NCBI RefSeq assembly: GCF_021728535.1 | Contig: NZ_JAKKDU010000010.1 | Location: forward strand, 87,735 to 151,734 | From: Wocania arenilitoris | GTDB lineage: Bacteria; Bacteroidota; Bacteroidia; Flavobacteriales; Flavobacteriaceae | Reading direction: 5' to 3' | DNA: 64,000 nucleotides | Shown here: one piece after another, positions 47,518 through 56,577 of the stretch | How positions within the stretch are numbered: position 1 is the first letter of the stretch | Layout of the letters: the number at the start of each line of letters is the position of its first letter | Made by a program: the position numbers and the translations under genes | The notes under the pieces: generated by a model | Databases searched by the model: none | Seen by the model: only the letters and a program-made list of their open reading frames with translations | Told to the model about the DNA's origin: nothing

Positions 47518-49140
47518 ATGAGGCTATTAAAAATTACAATGCTGTCCCTTTTCTTTTTAACTACCTATTCATCTTATTCTCAAAACATTGGTGATTTTAC
47601 ATCAGTAACGCCAGCATCACAAACGGATCAATTTGTAATTCCGTCTACTCACAAGTTTCAAAAGATTATAGAAACGGGAGACCCCTTAACAGCAGGTGGT
47701 AACTTTAAAGTAAAACCAGATTTTACTGCTTATGTACCTATTTCTGGTAGTAGTACTAATGGTTATTTAAGTATAAATTCAGAAGGAAGTATATTAACTG
47801 ATGGAGGAGGAGGCGTACAAATATTAGATATCAATTTTAATGCTACTACTAAATTGTGGGAGACAACCGCATCAGAAGATTTAAACTTCGCAGCAGTTGG
47901 AGGTACGGCAGCAAACTGTTCTGGTACCGTAACCTCTTGGGGAACAGTAATTTCTTGTGAGGAAGTTGCTTATAATGAAGGAGGTACGGGGTTAACAGAT
48001 TTTAATTTTGATGGTTATAATGATGTAGGTTGGAATATTGAAATTAATCCAGCAACAAAAACAGTAATTGGCAAACATTGGGCCATGGGTAATTTTAAGC
48101 ATGAAAATGTTGCTATTCATTCTAATAACCGAACAGTTTACCAAGGAGCAGACGATACCGTTGGACATGGCTTTTTATATAAATTTGTTGCAACAAATGC
48201 TCAAGATTTAAGTGCTGGTAATCTATATGTGTTTTCAGGCTCTAAAAGTGGTGTAGGTTCATGGATATTAATTAATGACAGTACAAATCCTTCACATCAA
48301 TTACCAGCACATCGAAATATTACCAATAGCCTTAGTAAGGCAGCCGGAGCTACAGTGTTTGAAGGTATAGAAGATGTTGAAATTGGTCCAGATGGTATGA
48401 TTTACTTTGCTGTTAAAGGTGCTCCAGACCAGAGAGTTTATAGGTTTTCAGATTCTGATCCACTTGAAGCATCTGCTTCGACTGTTACTATGGAAACATT
48501 TGTTGGTGGCATGAGCTATGATATTAATGATGGAGTTAGCACCACATCAGTAGCCTGGGGAGGAGGCAATGATAATTTAGCTTTTGATGGAGACGGAAAT
48601 CTTTGGGTACTTCAAGATGATAACTCTGGGAGTAAACAATTTTATATTTGGGTTGTTAAAAATGGACATACACAAGTGAGCCCGCAAGTTGAATTGTTTG
48701 GTATTACTCCACATGATGCTGAGCCTACAGGTATTACATTTACGCCAGATTATAAATACTTATTTATGTCGTTTATGGCTCCAAATCCAACCAACGTAGC
48801 TAATCAGTCTGATGCTGCTGGAAACATAGTTAATTTTGATAAAGGGACTAGTTTGGTTATTGCCCTATCAGGAAATTTAGGATCGTCTCTTTCTACCGAT
48901 GATAGGCAATTTGATAAAGCTTATACATTTTATCCAAACCCAGTAAATTCATCAAGAGAATTAATAATAAAAGGCGAGGATATTAATAACGTTAAGCTGT
49001 ACTCAATTTTAGGAAAGAAAATATTGGATATTGACTATAGTGATTTAAGCGAAGTGAAACTTAACCTTAGTGATATTCAATCAGGTCTTTACCTTTTTAA
49101 GGTGAATGATAAAGAAACTTCAAAACTAGTTATTAACTAG
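47518..49140 (+). CDS. Secreted PhoX/DUF839-like protein with T9SS sorting domain
   Basis: From ATG 47518 the protein has 540 residues. A signal peptide ends at SSYSQ (~residue 22). A PhoX/DUF839-type beta-propeller follows (WGTVISCEEVAYNEGG, GWNIEINPATKTVIGKH, HENVAIHSNNRTVYQGADD, GHGFLYKFV). The C-terminal ~75 residues (AYTFYPNPVNSSRELIIKG to SKLVIN) are a type A T9SS sorting domain, so the mature protein is exported or surface-attached. Phosphatase activity is inferred from the family. It converges on the MscS gene with an 8-base overlap. Confidence 0.88.
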   Translation: MRLLKITMLSLFFLTTYSSYSQNIGDFTSVTPASQTDQFVIPSTHKFQKIIETGDPLTAGGNFKVKPDFTAYVPISGSSTNGYLSINSEGSILTDGGGGVQILDINFNATTKLWETTASEDLNFAAVGGTAANCSGTVTSWGTVISCEEVAYNEGGTGLTDFNFDGYNDVGWNIEINPATKTVIGKHWAMGNFKHENVAIHSNNRTVYQGADDTVGHGFLYKFVATNAQDLSAGNLYVFSGSKSGVGSWILINDSTNPSHQLPAHRNITNSLSKAAGATVFEGIEDVEIGPDGMIYFAVKGAPDQRVYRFSDSDPLEASASTVTMETFVGGMSYDINDGVSTTSVAWGGGNDNLAFDGDGNLWVLQDDNSGSKQFYIWVVKNGHTQVSPQVELFGITPHDAEPTGITFTPDYKYLFMSFMAPNPTNVANQSDAAGNIVNFDKGTSLVIALSGNLGSSLSTDDRQFDKAYTFYPNPVNSSRELIIKGEDINNVKLYSILGKKILDIDYSDLSEVKLNLSDIQSGLYLFKVNDKETSKLVIN

Positions 49141-50389
49141 GGTTTTGAATATTGATAGTTGCATTACTAGGTAATTCAAAAATTTCTAAATCGAAATAGG
49201 GAAGTGCTGCAATTAGGTGATCGAATATATCTGCCATAATATACTCGTAGTTTGCCCAACGCTTATCGCTACTAAACGCATAAATTTCTAAAGGAACTCC
49301 TTGTGTTGTTGGTGCTAATTGGCGCACCATAATCATCATATCTTTATTAATTGCAGAATGCTGATTTAAATAAGCATCGATATATTTTCTAAAAACCCCA
49401 AGGTTAGTTAGGTTTCTACCATTTAATAAGAGTGCTTTATCGGCATTATTACTGACATTATAAGACTCAATATCGCTTTGTCTAGTTTCTAAATAGGATG
49501 CGATTAACTGAATTTTTTTGAGTTCTTGAATATCTGTATCGGTTAAATATTTAACACTACTTTGTTTTAAAAATAAAGCTCTTTTAATTCGTCTTCCATC
49601 CGAACTTGTCATGCCTCTCCAGTTTTTAAACGAATCAGAAATAAGTGCATAAGTTGGAATTGTTGTAATGGTTTTATCGAAATTTTGAACTTTAACTGTT
49701 GCTAAGGTTATTTCAATAACATCACCATCGGCGCCATATTTTTCAAATGTAATCCAATCACCTATGCGAACCATATCGTTTATGGAGACTTGAATGCTTG
49801 CTACAAAACCTAAAATAGTGTCTTTAAAAATCAATAAAATAACTGCTGATGCAGCACCTAAGCCAGTTAGAAAATCAATAAAATCAATTTTATAAACAAT
49901 AGCTATTGCAGACATAAAACCTGCTACCCATGCAAAAATCATGAATACTTGTATATAGCTATCTATAGGTTTGTCCTTTAGGTTTGGTAAAGTTTTTAAG
50001 TAATCTTTTAGAGTGTTTAATAAACTTCTAACAATCCAAAGTGTTAAAACAATGGCGAATACTTTTAATCCTTTTTCAACAATATCCTCAAAAGAAGGAA
50101 AATGAAAAAAAACAGTTGGTATAAATTCAATAGCAATTAATAAAGGGACTATGTGCGCAATATTCCTTGGAACTTTATTAGCTATTAAAAGGTCATCAAA
50201 ATTAGTTTTAGTTTTAATAGCTAATTGAGTAAATGAAACTCTAATGAGCTTTCTAATTACAAAATCTGCAATAAACACAGCAATTAATAAAACAAGTAAT
50301 AGAGCAAGCATATTTAAATACTCTGCTGTGGTTTCTGAAGCTCCAACAGATAGGAAGTAGTCGTAAAGTAAATATTTATAATTACTCAT
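49133..50389 (-). CDS. Mechanosensitive channel of the MscS family
   Basis: The 418 residues include about five hydrophobic helices over residues ~20-185 and the MscS pore/beta domain: FLTGLGAASAVILLIFKDT with ILGFVASIQVSINDMVRIGD, then IPTYALISDSFKNWRGM. A cytoplasmic C-terminal domain follows. The protein releases solutes under hypo-osmotic shock. Its start codon shares a base with the DUF3817 stop upstream (50389), so the two are coupled. It converges with the PhoX-like gene. Confidence 0.93.
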   Translation of the reverse strand: MSNYKYLLYDYFLSVGASETTAEYLNMLALLLVLLIAVFIADFVIRKLIRVSFTQLAIKTKTNFDDLLIANKVPRNIAHIVPLLIAIEFIPTVFFHFPSFEDIVEKGLKVFAIVLTLWIVRSLLNTLKDYLKTLPNLKDKPIDSYIQVFMIFAWVAGFMSAIAIVYKIDFIDFLTGLGAASAVILLIFKDTILGFVASIQVSINDMVRIGDWITFEKYGADGDVIEITLATVKVQNFDKTITTIPTYALISDSFKNWRGMTSSDGRRIKRALFLKQSSVKYLTDTDIQELKKIQLIASYLETRQSDIESYNVSNNADKALLLNGRNLTNLGVFRKYIDAYLNQHSAINKDMMIMVRQLAPTTQGVPLEIYAFSSDKRWANYEYIMADIFDHLIAALPYFDLEIFELPSNATINIQNPS

Positions 50390-50679
50390 TATTTTGCAGG
50401 TTTTAAAAAATGTTTATCAATATAAAATGTTCCAAACGGAATAATAGATGCTAAAAGTACCATTGCAAACTGTTTCTTATTCCAAGAAAAATCTTTTTTA
50501 AAAACAAAAGCTAAGACAATATATGCAATAAATAAGATACCATGAGGCATACCCAAGAGTTTTACATACTGCGGATTGTTTGCTAAATACTTTATGGGAG
50601 TGGCAATAAATAATAATAAGATATATGAAAGACCCTCAAAAAGGGCAACAATTCTGAATATATTGATAAAAGAAAACAT
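50389..50679 (-). CDS. DUF3817 family membrane protein
   Basis: The 96-residue protein has three hydrophobic helices (~10-28, ~45-60, ~72-88). The opening FRIVALFEGLSYILLLFIATPIKY and LGMPHGILFIAYIV are the DUF3817 signature. The family function is unknown. It is cotranscribed with the MscS gene, sharing one base at the stop/start junction. A -7 box TATTTTTG lies about 20 nt upstream of its ATG on the minus strand (50707-50700). Confidence 0.9.
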   Translation of the reverse strand: MFSFINIFRIVALFEGLSYILLLFIATPIKYLANNPQYVKLLGMPHGILFIAYIVLAFVFKKDFSWNKKQFAMVLLASIIPFGTFYIDKHFLKPAK

Positions 50680-50699
50680 ACGTAATAATTAATTTTGTG

Positions 50700-50707
50700 C
50701 AAAAATA
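50700..50707 (-). promoter_or_regulatory. -7 box of the DUF3817-MscS operon
   Basis: On the minus strand this reads TATTTTTG, an exact TAnnTTTG match, 20 nt before the ATG at 50679. Confidence 0.5.
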
Positions 50708-50745
50708 GTACAGAAAAGACTATAAAAATGTATTTTAAGACTTTT

Positions 50746-51354
50746 TTATAGTGCGTTGAAAATGACGAGTCCATAAATTACAAACCGCAATAAACGTAAA
50801 GCTCCAAATAGTACTACTACTTTAAAAGGAAATTTTATAATGCCCGCAGCAATGCATGATATTGAAAAAGGAAGCGGAAGTAATGCACCTGCAATAATTA
50901 AAAAGCCACCCCATTTTCTAGAGTTTTTTAGCTGTTTTTGCATTTTTACCTCTAAATAGTTGTGTACATAAGGAATTTTGGTAATCATTTTTCCAAGATG
51001 ATACGATAACAAGCCAGCAGTATAGGAGAGTATGGCTAAAATACTTAAGTAGCCCCATGGATTTGACATTTTTCCTGCCCAAGCTATAAATATTTCGGGT
51101 GGAATTAAACCTAAAAATGTTTCAGATACGAAGAAGAAACTTAGGACTCCTTGAGAGGGTAAAATTTCGGTTAATTTTATTAAAGCATCATTAATATTAA
51201 AAAAATGATTTACTACATAAACTAGAATTATAGCACCAAATATATATGGCAAAGCTTTTTTAACGGCTTGCCATACAAAAGAATAAAATCCAGTATAAGA
51301 ATAGTACTGATGTAAGAGCTTCAGTCTAGATTTTTGCTTTGGTTTAGAATTCAT
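50746..51354 (-). CDS. VTT/DedA-like (SNARE-associated) membrane protein
   Basis: The 202-residue protein has about five hydrophobic helices. The central segment GLIPPEIFIAWAGKMSNPWGYL with the following SYTAGLLSYHLGKMI resembles the VTT (SNARE-associated Golgi) domain, as does LIIAGALLPLPFSISCIAAGII with its conserved proline loop. Such proteins are proposed lipid transporters. It is the last ordinary gene before the gene-poor region. A -7 box TATATTTG lies on the minus strand at 51388-51381. Confidence 0.85.
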   Translation of the reverse strand: MNSKPKQKSRLKLLHQYYSYTGFYSFVWQAVKKALPYIFGAIILVYVVNHFFNINDALIKLTEILPSQGVLSFFFVSETFLGLIPPEIFIAWAGKMSNPWGYLSILAILSYTAGLLSYHLGKMITKIPYVHNYLEVKMQKQLKNSRKWGGFLIIAGALLPLPFSISCIAAGIIKFPFKVVVLFGALRLLRFVIYGLVIFNAL

Positions 51355-51380
51355 TTAAATTAGATAAATTTTAGGGGATA

Positions 51381-51388
51381 CAAATATA
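51381..51388 (-). promoter_or_regulatory. -7 box of the VTT-protein gene
   Basis: The minus strand reads TATATTTG, matching TAnnTTTG, 26 nt before the ATG at 51354. No good -33 box is in place. Confidence 0.45.
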
Positions 51389-51475
51389 CAGTTTGACAAT
51401 TTGTTAAAAAAGTAAACTTTGTTAATTTGTTTTTTATTAACTAGAAAGTAAGAGTAATCAGAATAGCTAATAAAC

Positions 51476-52211
51476 ATTCTATTTTACATAATATAAATTA
51501 TAGTACAAATGTATTGTTTAGTATTTATGATGGTTTATCCATTTGATAGCTATAATGTAGTATTATGTAAAATATCCCAGAAGTATTCGTATTCATAAGA
51601 ATAATTGGAACTTGGGTCATTAAACTATTAAGCGGTTTGCTTCACAGAGTTTTTTAAAACATTATGTATCTATAATAAGCCGTTATGTAAAATAGCCGCT
51701 ACCAAGCGCTCGATTGTTTTATAAAATCAAATTGCTCTGGCAATTTATTTTACACACAATTATCCAACGCTTGCCAACGCCAAAATAAAAGCTAACCTTT
51801 TTGCTCTCATTAAAAATCGCGTATTCGATAAAATGTACGTCATGAAAAATTTTAAACGATTCTCGTAAGCTTGCCACAAGAGCATAAATTTTAAGAAAAA
51901 TAAAATTCTATGCACTTGTTATATTTAGAACTTCAATTAATCTTTTTTTTCTTCTTTCATTATCTTTTGTCTTGAAACAAAAGAAACAAAAATTCAAGGC
52001 TGCATATAATTTTGGAAACAATTAACGGCTCATTCGCTATATTTTTGGAAACATTGTAACTGGTTAACATTGCTTTGAAATCCCTTGTGTAATTGAAACT
52101 TTCAAGAAACGGTATAACTAAACCCCTAAAATATGGACGCTCATTTCTCCTATTGTTTTAGCCAAAATCTTATGAGGCCAAGTTTAACATCGAGATTCTA
52201 TTTTACATAAT
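51476..52211. repeat. 17-bp direct repeat pair with inverted internal copies
   Basis: attctattttacataat occurs exactly at 51476-51492 and 52195-52211. Inverted copies of its core are at 51562-51574 (attatgtaaaata) and 51683-51695 (ttatgtaaaatag). The segment between the outer copies carries no gene. Confidence 0.8.
51964..51983. other. Hairpin in the gene-free region
   Basis: CTTTTGT at 51964-51970 pairs with ACAAAAG at 51977-51983 around CTTGAA. The surrounding phrase resembles an intergenic sequence I have seen often in Bacteroidota genomes; that is memory, not a search. It is symmetrical and could act on either strand. Confidence 0.45.
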
Positions 52212-52215
52212 AATA

Positions 52216-53517
52216 TTAATCTTCAAAAGCACTGAATAATTTATCATTAACATTATAAAAACTTACTAATTTAAAGGGCAATTCTTCCTTTTTAAGGAAT
52301 TCCGTTGCTAATTGTTCCGATGTTAATATAATTGGAATAACATCAAACTCTTTTAAATCAATTTTATATTTTACTCCAAGCAAATCTTTATTCGCTATAA
52401 CCCATTCATACCTTTCCTTATGCTTTTTTATCCACCCTTTCTTTGATTCACTTCCAAATAAGTTATTTACCTCTTCTACTAATTGCTTAACATTTTTTGC
52501 AGCTTCAGTATTCTTGCATTCAAGTAAATAGATTTTTTTTAATTCTTTATTAATTACTAAAACATCGATATCGCCAATATCTTTTGAATGCTTTAATTGA
52601 GATTTAGTATTTATTTCAACTTCTTTATCAATCAAAGAATTTTCACTCTTATCATTAAAAAACTCAAAGACTTCATTTGTAAAATCCTCTCCTTTTTTTT
52701 CTAAATTCCTTCCTATAACTTTTATTAATTTACCTTCAGGTTTAGCTCTTAACTTTCCTGAATAAAACAAATAAAGTAAAAACTTTCCTGATTTTATTAA
52801 CTGTCGTGGTCCTACGTAATATTTGTTTTTATTCTTTGCTACATCATAAACTTTCACAAGAGGTTTTTGATTTAGCGATAATCTTCGATTAAATCTCCAA
52901 GGAAAAATATCATAAGTTTCCATTCCTTCAGGAAGTTCCATAATGTGCTTCCTTTTACCTAAAGAAAAATGATTTAATAGTGCAATTACTTCCTCTTTAC
53001 TTATTTCTGGCAATATCTTTATGATTTCTGTAATTAATTCGTCTTCATAAAAAATAGAACATCCTGGGTCCTTGAAAAAACAAACACCACTCAATGCTTG
53101 AGTGAATTGAATTAGTTGAGTTAAAGTAACACCATACTCATCTTTAAATGCTTCTTCTGTTTTTTTTGTAAAAACATCTGTTCTATCATCTTCTGGCAAG
53201 TCAGCATAATTATTATTATAATTTTTTATTGCATCATTAACGTTTTCACTTGACTTTGACAAACTATAAGGTTTGAATACTTGTTCTGATAAAATCTTAT
53301 CTGTACCAATTCTTCCAGACTTTAAGACATCTATTTTTATTTCAAACAAATCATAATTTACTTGATCACCAATCATTCCCCAATTAATTATTTGATCCAT
53401 CATTGCTAGTAAATTATCTATATTTTCCTGGCTTGGTATGAGCTTACCTTTTCCTGGACATGCAGCTATATGTTCAATTAAACATCTAATCTGAGCATAA
53501 AATAATACCACAATCAT
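52216..53517 (-). pseudogene. 5'-truncated protein with PD-(D/E)xK-like nuclease domain
   Basis: The open frame has 433 codons, but its first ~11 come from the other frame of the decarboxylase remnant; genuine similarity to an unknown protein can only begin after ~53495. Near residues 315-335, GDIDVLVINKELKKIYLLEC followed by K335 has the spacing of a PD-(D/E)xK nuclease core (D316/D318, E333, K335). The rest is not recognised. The probable parent is a longer restriction- or defence-type protein whose N-terminal part was lost in a deletion. It is unlikely to have its own promoter. Confidence 0.7.
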
Positions 53518-54430
53518 ATGGTGTATTTAAAGTTTTGTGACCGTCTACTGCCCAAGAGGTTGCTTTTGAAATTCCTTTAGTTAAGTATTTTAATTCTTCA
53601 ACAGCATTTGCCCATAATCCAAATGCACCATCAATGTGCACCCAGGAGTTAGCTTTATTTGCTTTTTCGCAAATGGTTTCAAAGTCATCAAAAGCTCCAC
53701 TATTAACATTACCAGCTTGTAGAATTAATATTGTATTTTCATCTAAATCTGGCATTAAATCAGCGATAATTCTACCTTGATTATCAACGTCTACCCATTC
53801 TATATTATCTACCCCTAATCCTAGTATACCTATAGCTTTTAATATCGTAGAATGGGCTTGTTTACCAGTTACAATTCTAATTTTTGGAGCATTAGTTAAA
53901 CCTTTATTATTTATGTCCCAGTTATTTCTTTGTAGTATTCGATATCTGGCCGCAGCTAAACCACATAAACTGGCAGTAGAAGTTCCACTCACAAATCCAG
54001 CTGATGATTTGTTTGGCAGATGGAATAATTCTATGAGCCATTTTTCAACAATTGTTTCTAGCTTGCTTCCAATTGGAGATAGAACATTCATTGAAGGAGC
54101 TTGATCCCAAATAGTCCCTAAATTTTTAGCGGCTAAACCAACAGGCAATGCACTACCTATTACAAATCCATGATACCTTCCTCCCAAAGTAGCTGTAGTA
54201 GCGGGACTGCCATATTGGTTCAGCATATATAGTACGGATGAAGCTCTAGTCGATTCTTGAGGAAATTCTTCATCAAACTTTGATAAATTAGCTAAAGCTT
54301 CGTCAGTAGGATATACATTTCTATCAAAAATATTATCTAAGTAATCAAAAGTATATTGATGTGCTTGTTTAAATATTTCTTTGTTTTTTATTTCTTGAAA
54401 CATTTGATTTTGAATAATATCGTCTTTCAT
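53486..54430 (-). pseudogene. 3'-truncated PLP-dependent group II decarboxylase
   Basis: The N-terminus and cofactor domain are intact: GGRYHGFVIGSALPVGLAAK, AGFVSGTSTASLCGLAAARY, QAHSTILKA, AGNVNSGAFDD, WVHIDGAFGLWANA, and the PLP lysine in AVDGHKTLNTPYDCG near 299. The frame stops after IILCSD, at 314 residues; group II decarboxylases are usually about 450-480, so the last third is gone. The stop is created at the junction with the nuclease-like remnant. The fold is probably not functional. It starts 2 bases after the cytochrome fragment. Confidence 0.85.
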
Positions 54431-54432
54431 TT

Positions 54433-54750
54433 TTATTTACTTTTTATTATGTTGTATTTTTCTTTATAATATAACATTATAGGTTGAAAAGGACCAAGTT
54501 TATGTTGTTCCGAAGGAAAATTATCTGCCCAAGGACCATATGGCGTCGAGACTGGTTTTAATTTAATATTCGGAAAATCTGCTTTTTTATTTTTCTTTTT
54601 AGGTCTAGCATATGTATTTATATATGCAGCAATATTGTATGCTTCTTCATCGGTTACTTGCGGTGAATTATAGGTAGCGCCAAGAGGCATATTTGCTTTT
54701 ATAAATTCTGCAGCAGTGATAACTCGATTCATTCCTGCTCCATCATTATA
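54433..54750 (-). pseudogene. C-terminal fragment of a c-type cytochrome (TsdA/SoxA-like)
   Basis: The reading frame carries NDGAGMNRVITAAEFIKANM, then PLGATYNSPQVTDEEAYNIA and AAYINTYARP, typical of the C-terminal end of di-haem thiosulfate-dehydrogenase-type cytochromes. No CxxCH haem site remains. The open frame can be extended to an ATG at 54801, but that part is the antisense of the DUF2652 gene, so it is not genuine. Its stop lies 2 bases before the decarboxylase start, suggesting they were once one operon. Confidence 0.8.
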
Positions 54751-55839
54751 AGTGGTTTTACAAAGTTTGTACACGAAACCGAAATATCTCATAGCAAACA
54801 TATTATTACAGAACTACTAGAGACTCTTATAGATGCAAATGAAATGGATCTTCAAATCTCAGAAATTGAGGGTGATGCCGTCCTTTTTTACAGAAAGGGC
54901 AGAAAACCTACAGCTGCTGAAACACTTGCGCAAGTACAAAGAATGTATATTAAATTTCATGTGGTCTTGCGAAAATATGAATCCCAAAGAATTTGCCAAT
55001 GTGGTGCATGTATAAATGCTAATGGCCTTACCCTAAAGTTCATCATCCATTATGGGGATATATCAATTAATCAAGTTAAATCCAGGTCAAAACTTTTCGG
55101 AAAAGATCTGATAGTGGCTCACCGACTTATGAAAAATGACATCTCTTTAAAAGAGTATGTTTTGATTACCAACCAACTTATTAATGCCTGTTCCTCTTGG
55201 GTTGAAATAGAGCATGTAGCTTGGGAAAAACCAAGTCATGCCAATGGTAGTTATGATTTTGGTTCTATTAAATACTGCTACTTATCGTTAGCTCCTTTAG
55301 AATCACATATTCCCCAACCTACTATTGAAGATTATGCCCCCGATTCAAAAATGAGTAAAATTCTCTCTGTAGAATCCGTCATAAATGCACCCATTGAATT
55401 TGTTTTCGATATTGTTTCTGACACCCATGCTAAGCATCTCTGGATACTTCATGTTAAGGGAAGTGATAAGACAAATGGCAAGATTGCCAAAAATGGCAGT
55501 ACCCATAGGTGTATCATGAATGAAGATGAAAATGATCCATTTTTAACATCTCATAACTTTAAAATAACTAAGGATTTAATAACATGGATTGATACAAATC
55601 ATACGGGAAAATCTGATCTCATTATAACGCTTCAACGTATTTGAAATAGTATAACTAGAATAAATTTAACGATTATGCAAAAACAGAATTTTATCAAAAA
55701 AATATTATATAATTTATTTAAAAAGAAAGGCTTTGTTCAATTCTATGGAGGTTCATTAGAAAATCTCAGTGAATATTGCAAGAATTTAGAAAAAGAGGGG
55801 CAAGGACATTCTTCTGGTATTTTGTTGGAACCTGCGTAG
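54751..55839 (+). pseudogene. DUF2652 (adenylate-cyclase-like/SRPBCC) gene without start and with an internal stop
   Basis: Coding sense begins at 54751 with SGFTKFVHETEISHSKHIIT and continues ELLETLIDANEMDLQ, where homologues, as I recall, begin MxxPDISGFTKF. The first handful of residues, including the start codon, is replaced by the cytochrome fragment. The frame continues through CQCGACINANGL and an SRPBCC-like part to TGA at 55642-55644. In the same frame it then resumes with NSITRINLTIMQKQNFIKK and FYGGSLENLSEYCKNLEK to TAG at 55837-55839. A Gly or Arg codon mutated to TGA explains this. An ATG at 54844 could still start a shorter product. Confidence 0.8.
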
Positions 55840-55961
55840 ATTGCATTTTAGAATGCCCTAATAAGCTATTAACTACTTCCATAGGCACATATTAAATAAC
55901 AATATTGTACTGGTAAACACTCTTAAAATAGAAACAACAACCCTCTTTAATTTTGATAACT

Positions 55962-56012
55962 AAACCACTATGGACTAAAGTACCATAGGTTTTTAAATCT
56001 GACTAAAGTCAG
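55962..56012. repeat. IS200/IS605 end: two ACTAAAGT stem-loops
   Basis: The first stem pairs ctatgg (55968-55973) with ccatag (55983-55988) around actaaagta. The second is CTGACT-AA-AGTCAG at 55999-56012. Both carry ACTAAAGT at the tip. They lie downstream of the transposase gene in its own direction. Confidence 0.75.
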
Positions 56013-56033
56013 CAGTACGCAAACAATTCGTGA

Positions 56034-56465
56034 TTACTCAAGTATAAAAGAATCTGTATCATTGTTTGATTTGCGATGATGTTCTAAATATTCATTTACC
56101 ATTTCATCTGTAATATTACCAGTACTCCAACAACCAAATCCTATAGCCCAAAAATGCCGCCCCCAATATTTTTTGTGCAATTTCGGGAACTCTTGCTGCA
56201 ATCGACGAGAACTTCTCCCCTTCATTTTCTTTACTATACTGCTAATATCTTGTGATGGACGATATTCTATATGCATATGAACATGATCTTTACTAACAAC
56301 CCCTTTCAAGATATTTATCCCTTCCGCATCACAAATCTGTATCAATATAGACCTACACTTTTTTTGGATATCACCTTCCAAAACTGAATATCTGTATTTT
56401 GTACTCCAAACTATATGTACTGTTAATCTAGAAACAGTATGTCCATTTACTCTTTGCTCTGTCAT
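56034..56465 (-). CDS. tnpA: IS200/IS605-family HUH transposase TnpA
   Basis: From the ATG at 56465 the protein has 143 residues, the usual length. The His-hydrophobic-His catalytic motif is in KDHVHMHIEYRP near 60-71. WGRHFWAIGFGCWSTGN and the catalytic-tyrosine region DEMVNEYLEHH follow, ending SFILE. An upstream ATG at 56507 would add 14 residues and read through the flanking hairpin, so 56465 is preferred. The enzyme excises and inserts single-stranded DNA. It appears intact. Confidence 0.92.
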   Translation of the reverse strand: MTEQRVNGHTVSRLTVHIVWSTKYRYSVLEGDIQKKCRSILIQICDAEGINILKGVVSKDHVHMHIEYRPSQDISSIVKKMKGRSSRRLQQEFPKLHKKYWGRHFWAIGFGCWSTGNITDEMVNEYLEHHRKSNNDTDSFILE

Positions 56466-56501
56466 AAACCAAAGATAAAAATTTTTAGAAGCTAAAGCGA
56501 G

Positions 56502-56517
56502 ATGCACTAAAGTGCAT
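56502..56517. repeat. IS200/IS605 end: ATGCACT-AA-AGTGCAT stem-loop
   Basis: A perfect 7-bp stem with an AA loop carries the ACTAAAGT core found in both stem-loops on the other side of the transposase gene. It lies just upstream of the transposase start. Confidence 0.8.
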
Positions 56518-56577
56518 AGTTTTAACTAAATTTGAGACCAATAAAGTTGATAACTTGACTTTGACAACTTTGACAGG

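Larger units (their letters stand above)
51355..52215. other. Gene-free accessory region with recurring TATTTTACATAA motifs
   Basis: This 861-bp stretch holds no coding frame I can support. It contains four copies of a TATTTTACATAA(T) motif in both orientations, including an exact 17-bp direct repeat at 51476-51492 and 52195-52211, and a hairpin at 51964-51983. A short phrase tttggaaaca occurs twice near 52010-52055. It lies at the edge of the block of broken genes. Confidence 0.7.
55955..56530 (-). mobile_element. IS200/IS605-type insertion element
   Basis: One small HUH transposase gene (56034-56465) is flanked by ACTAAAGT stem-loops at 55962-56012 and 56502-56517. No accessory tnpB-like gene is present. 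The exact ends were not determined; these elements make no target duplication. Confidence 0.7.

Noticed and set aside
51670..51700. agccgttatgtaaaatagccgc as an integron attC site
   Set aside because: The R/L core spacing and consensus do not fit clearly, and no integrase or cassette gene is present in the window.
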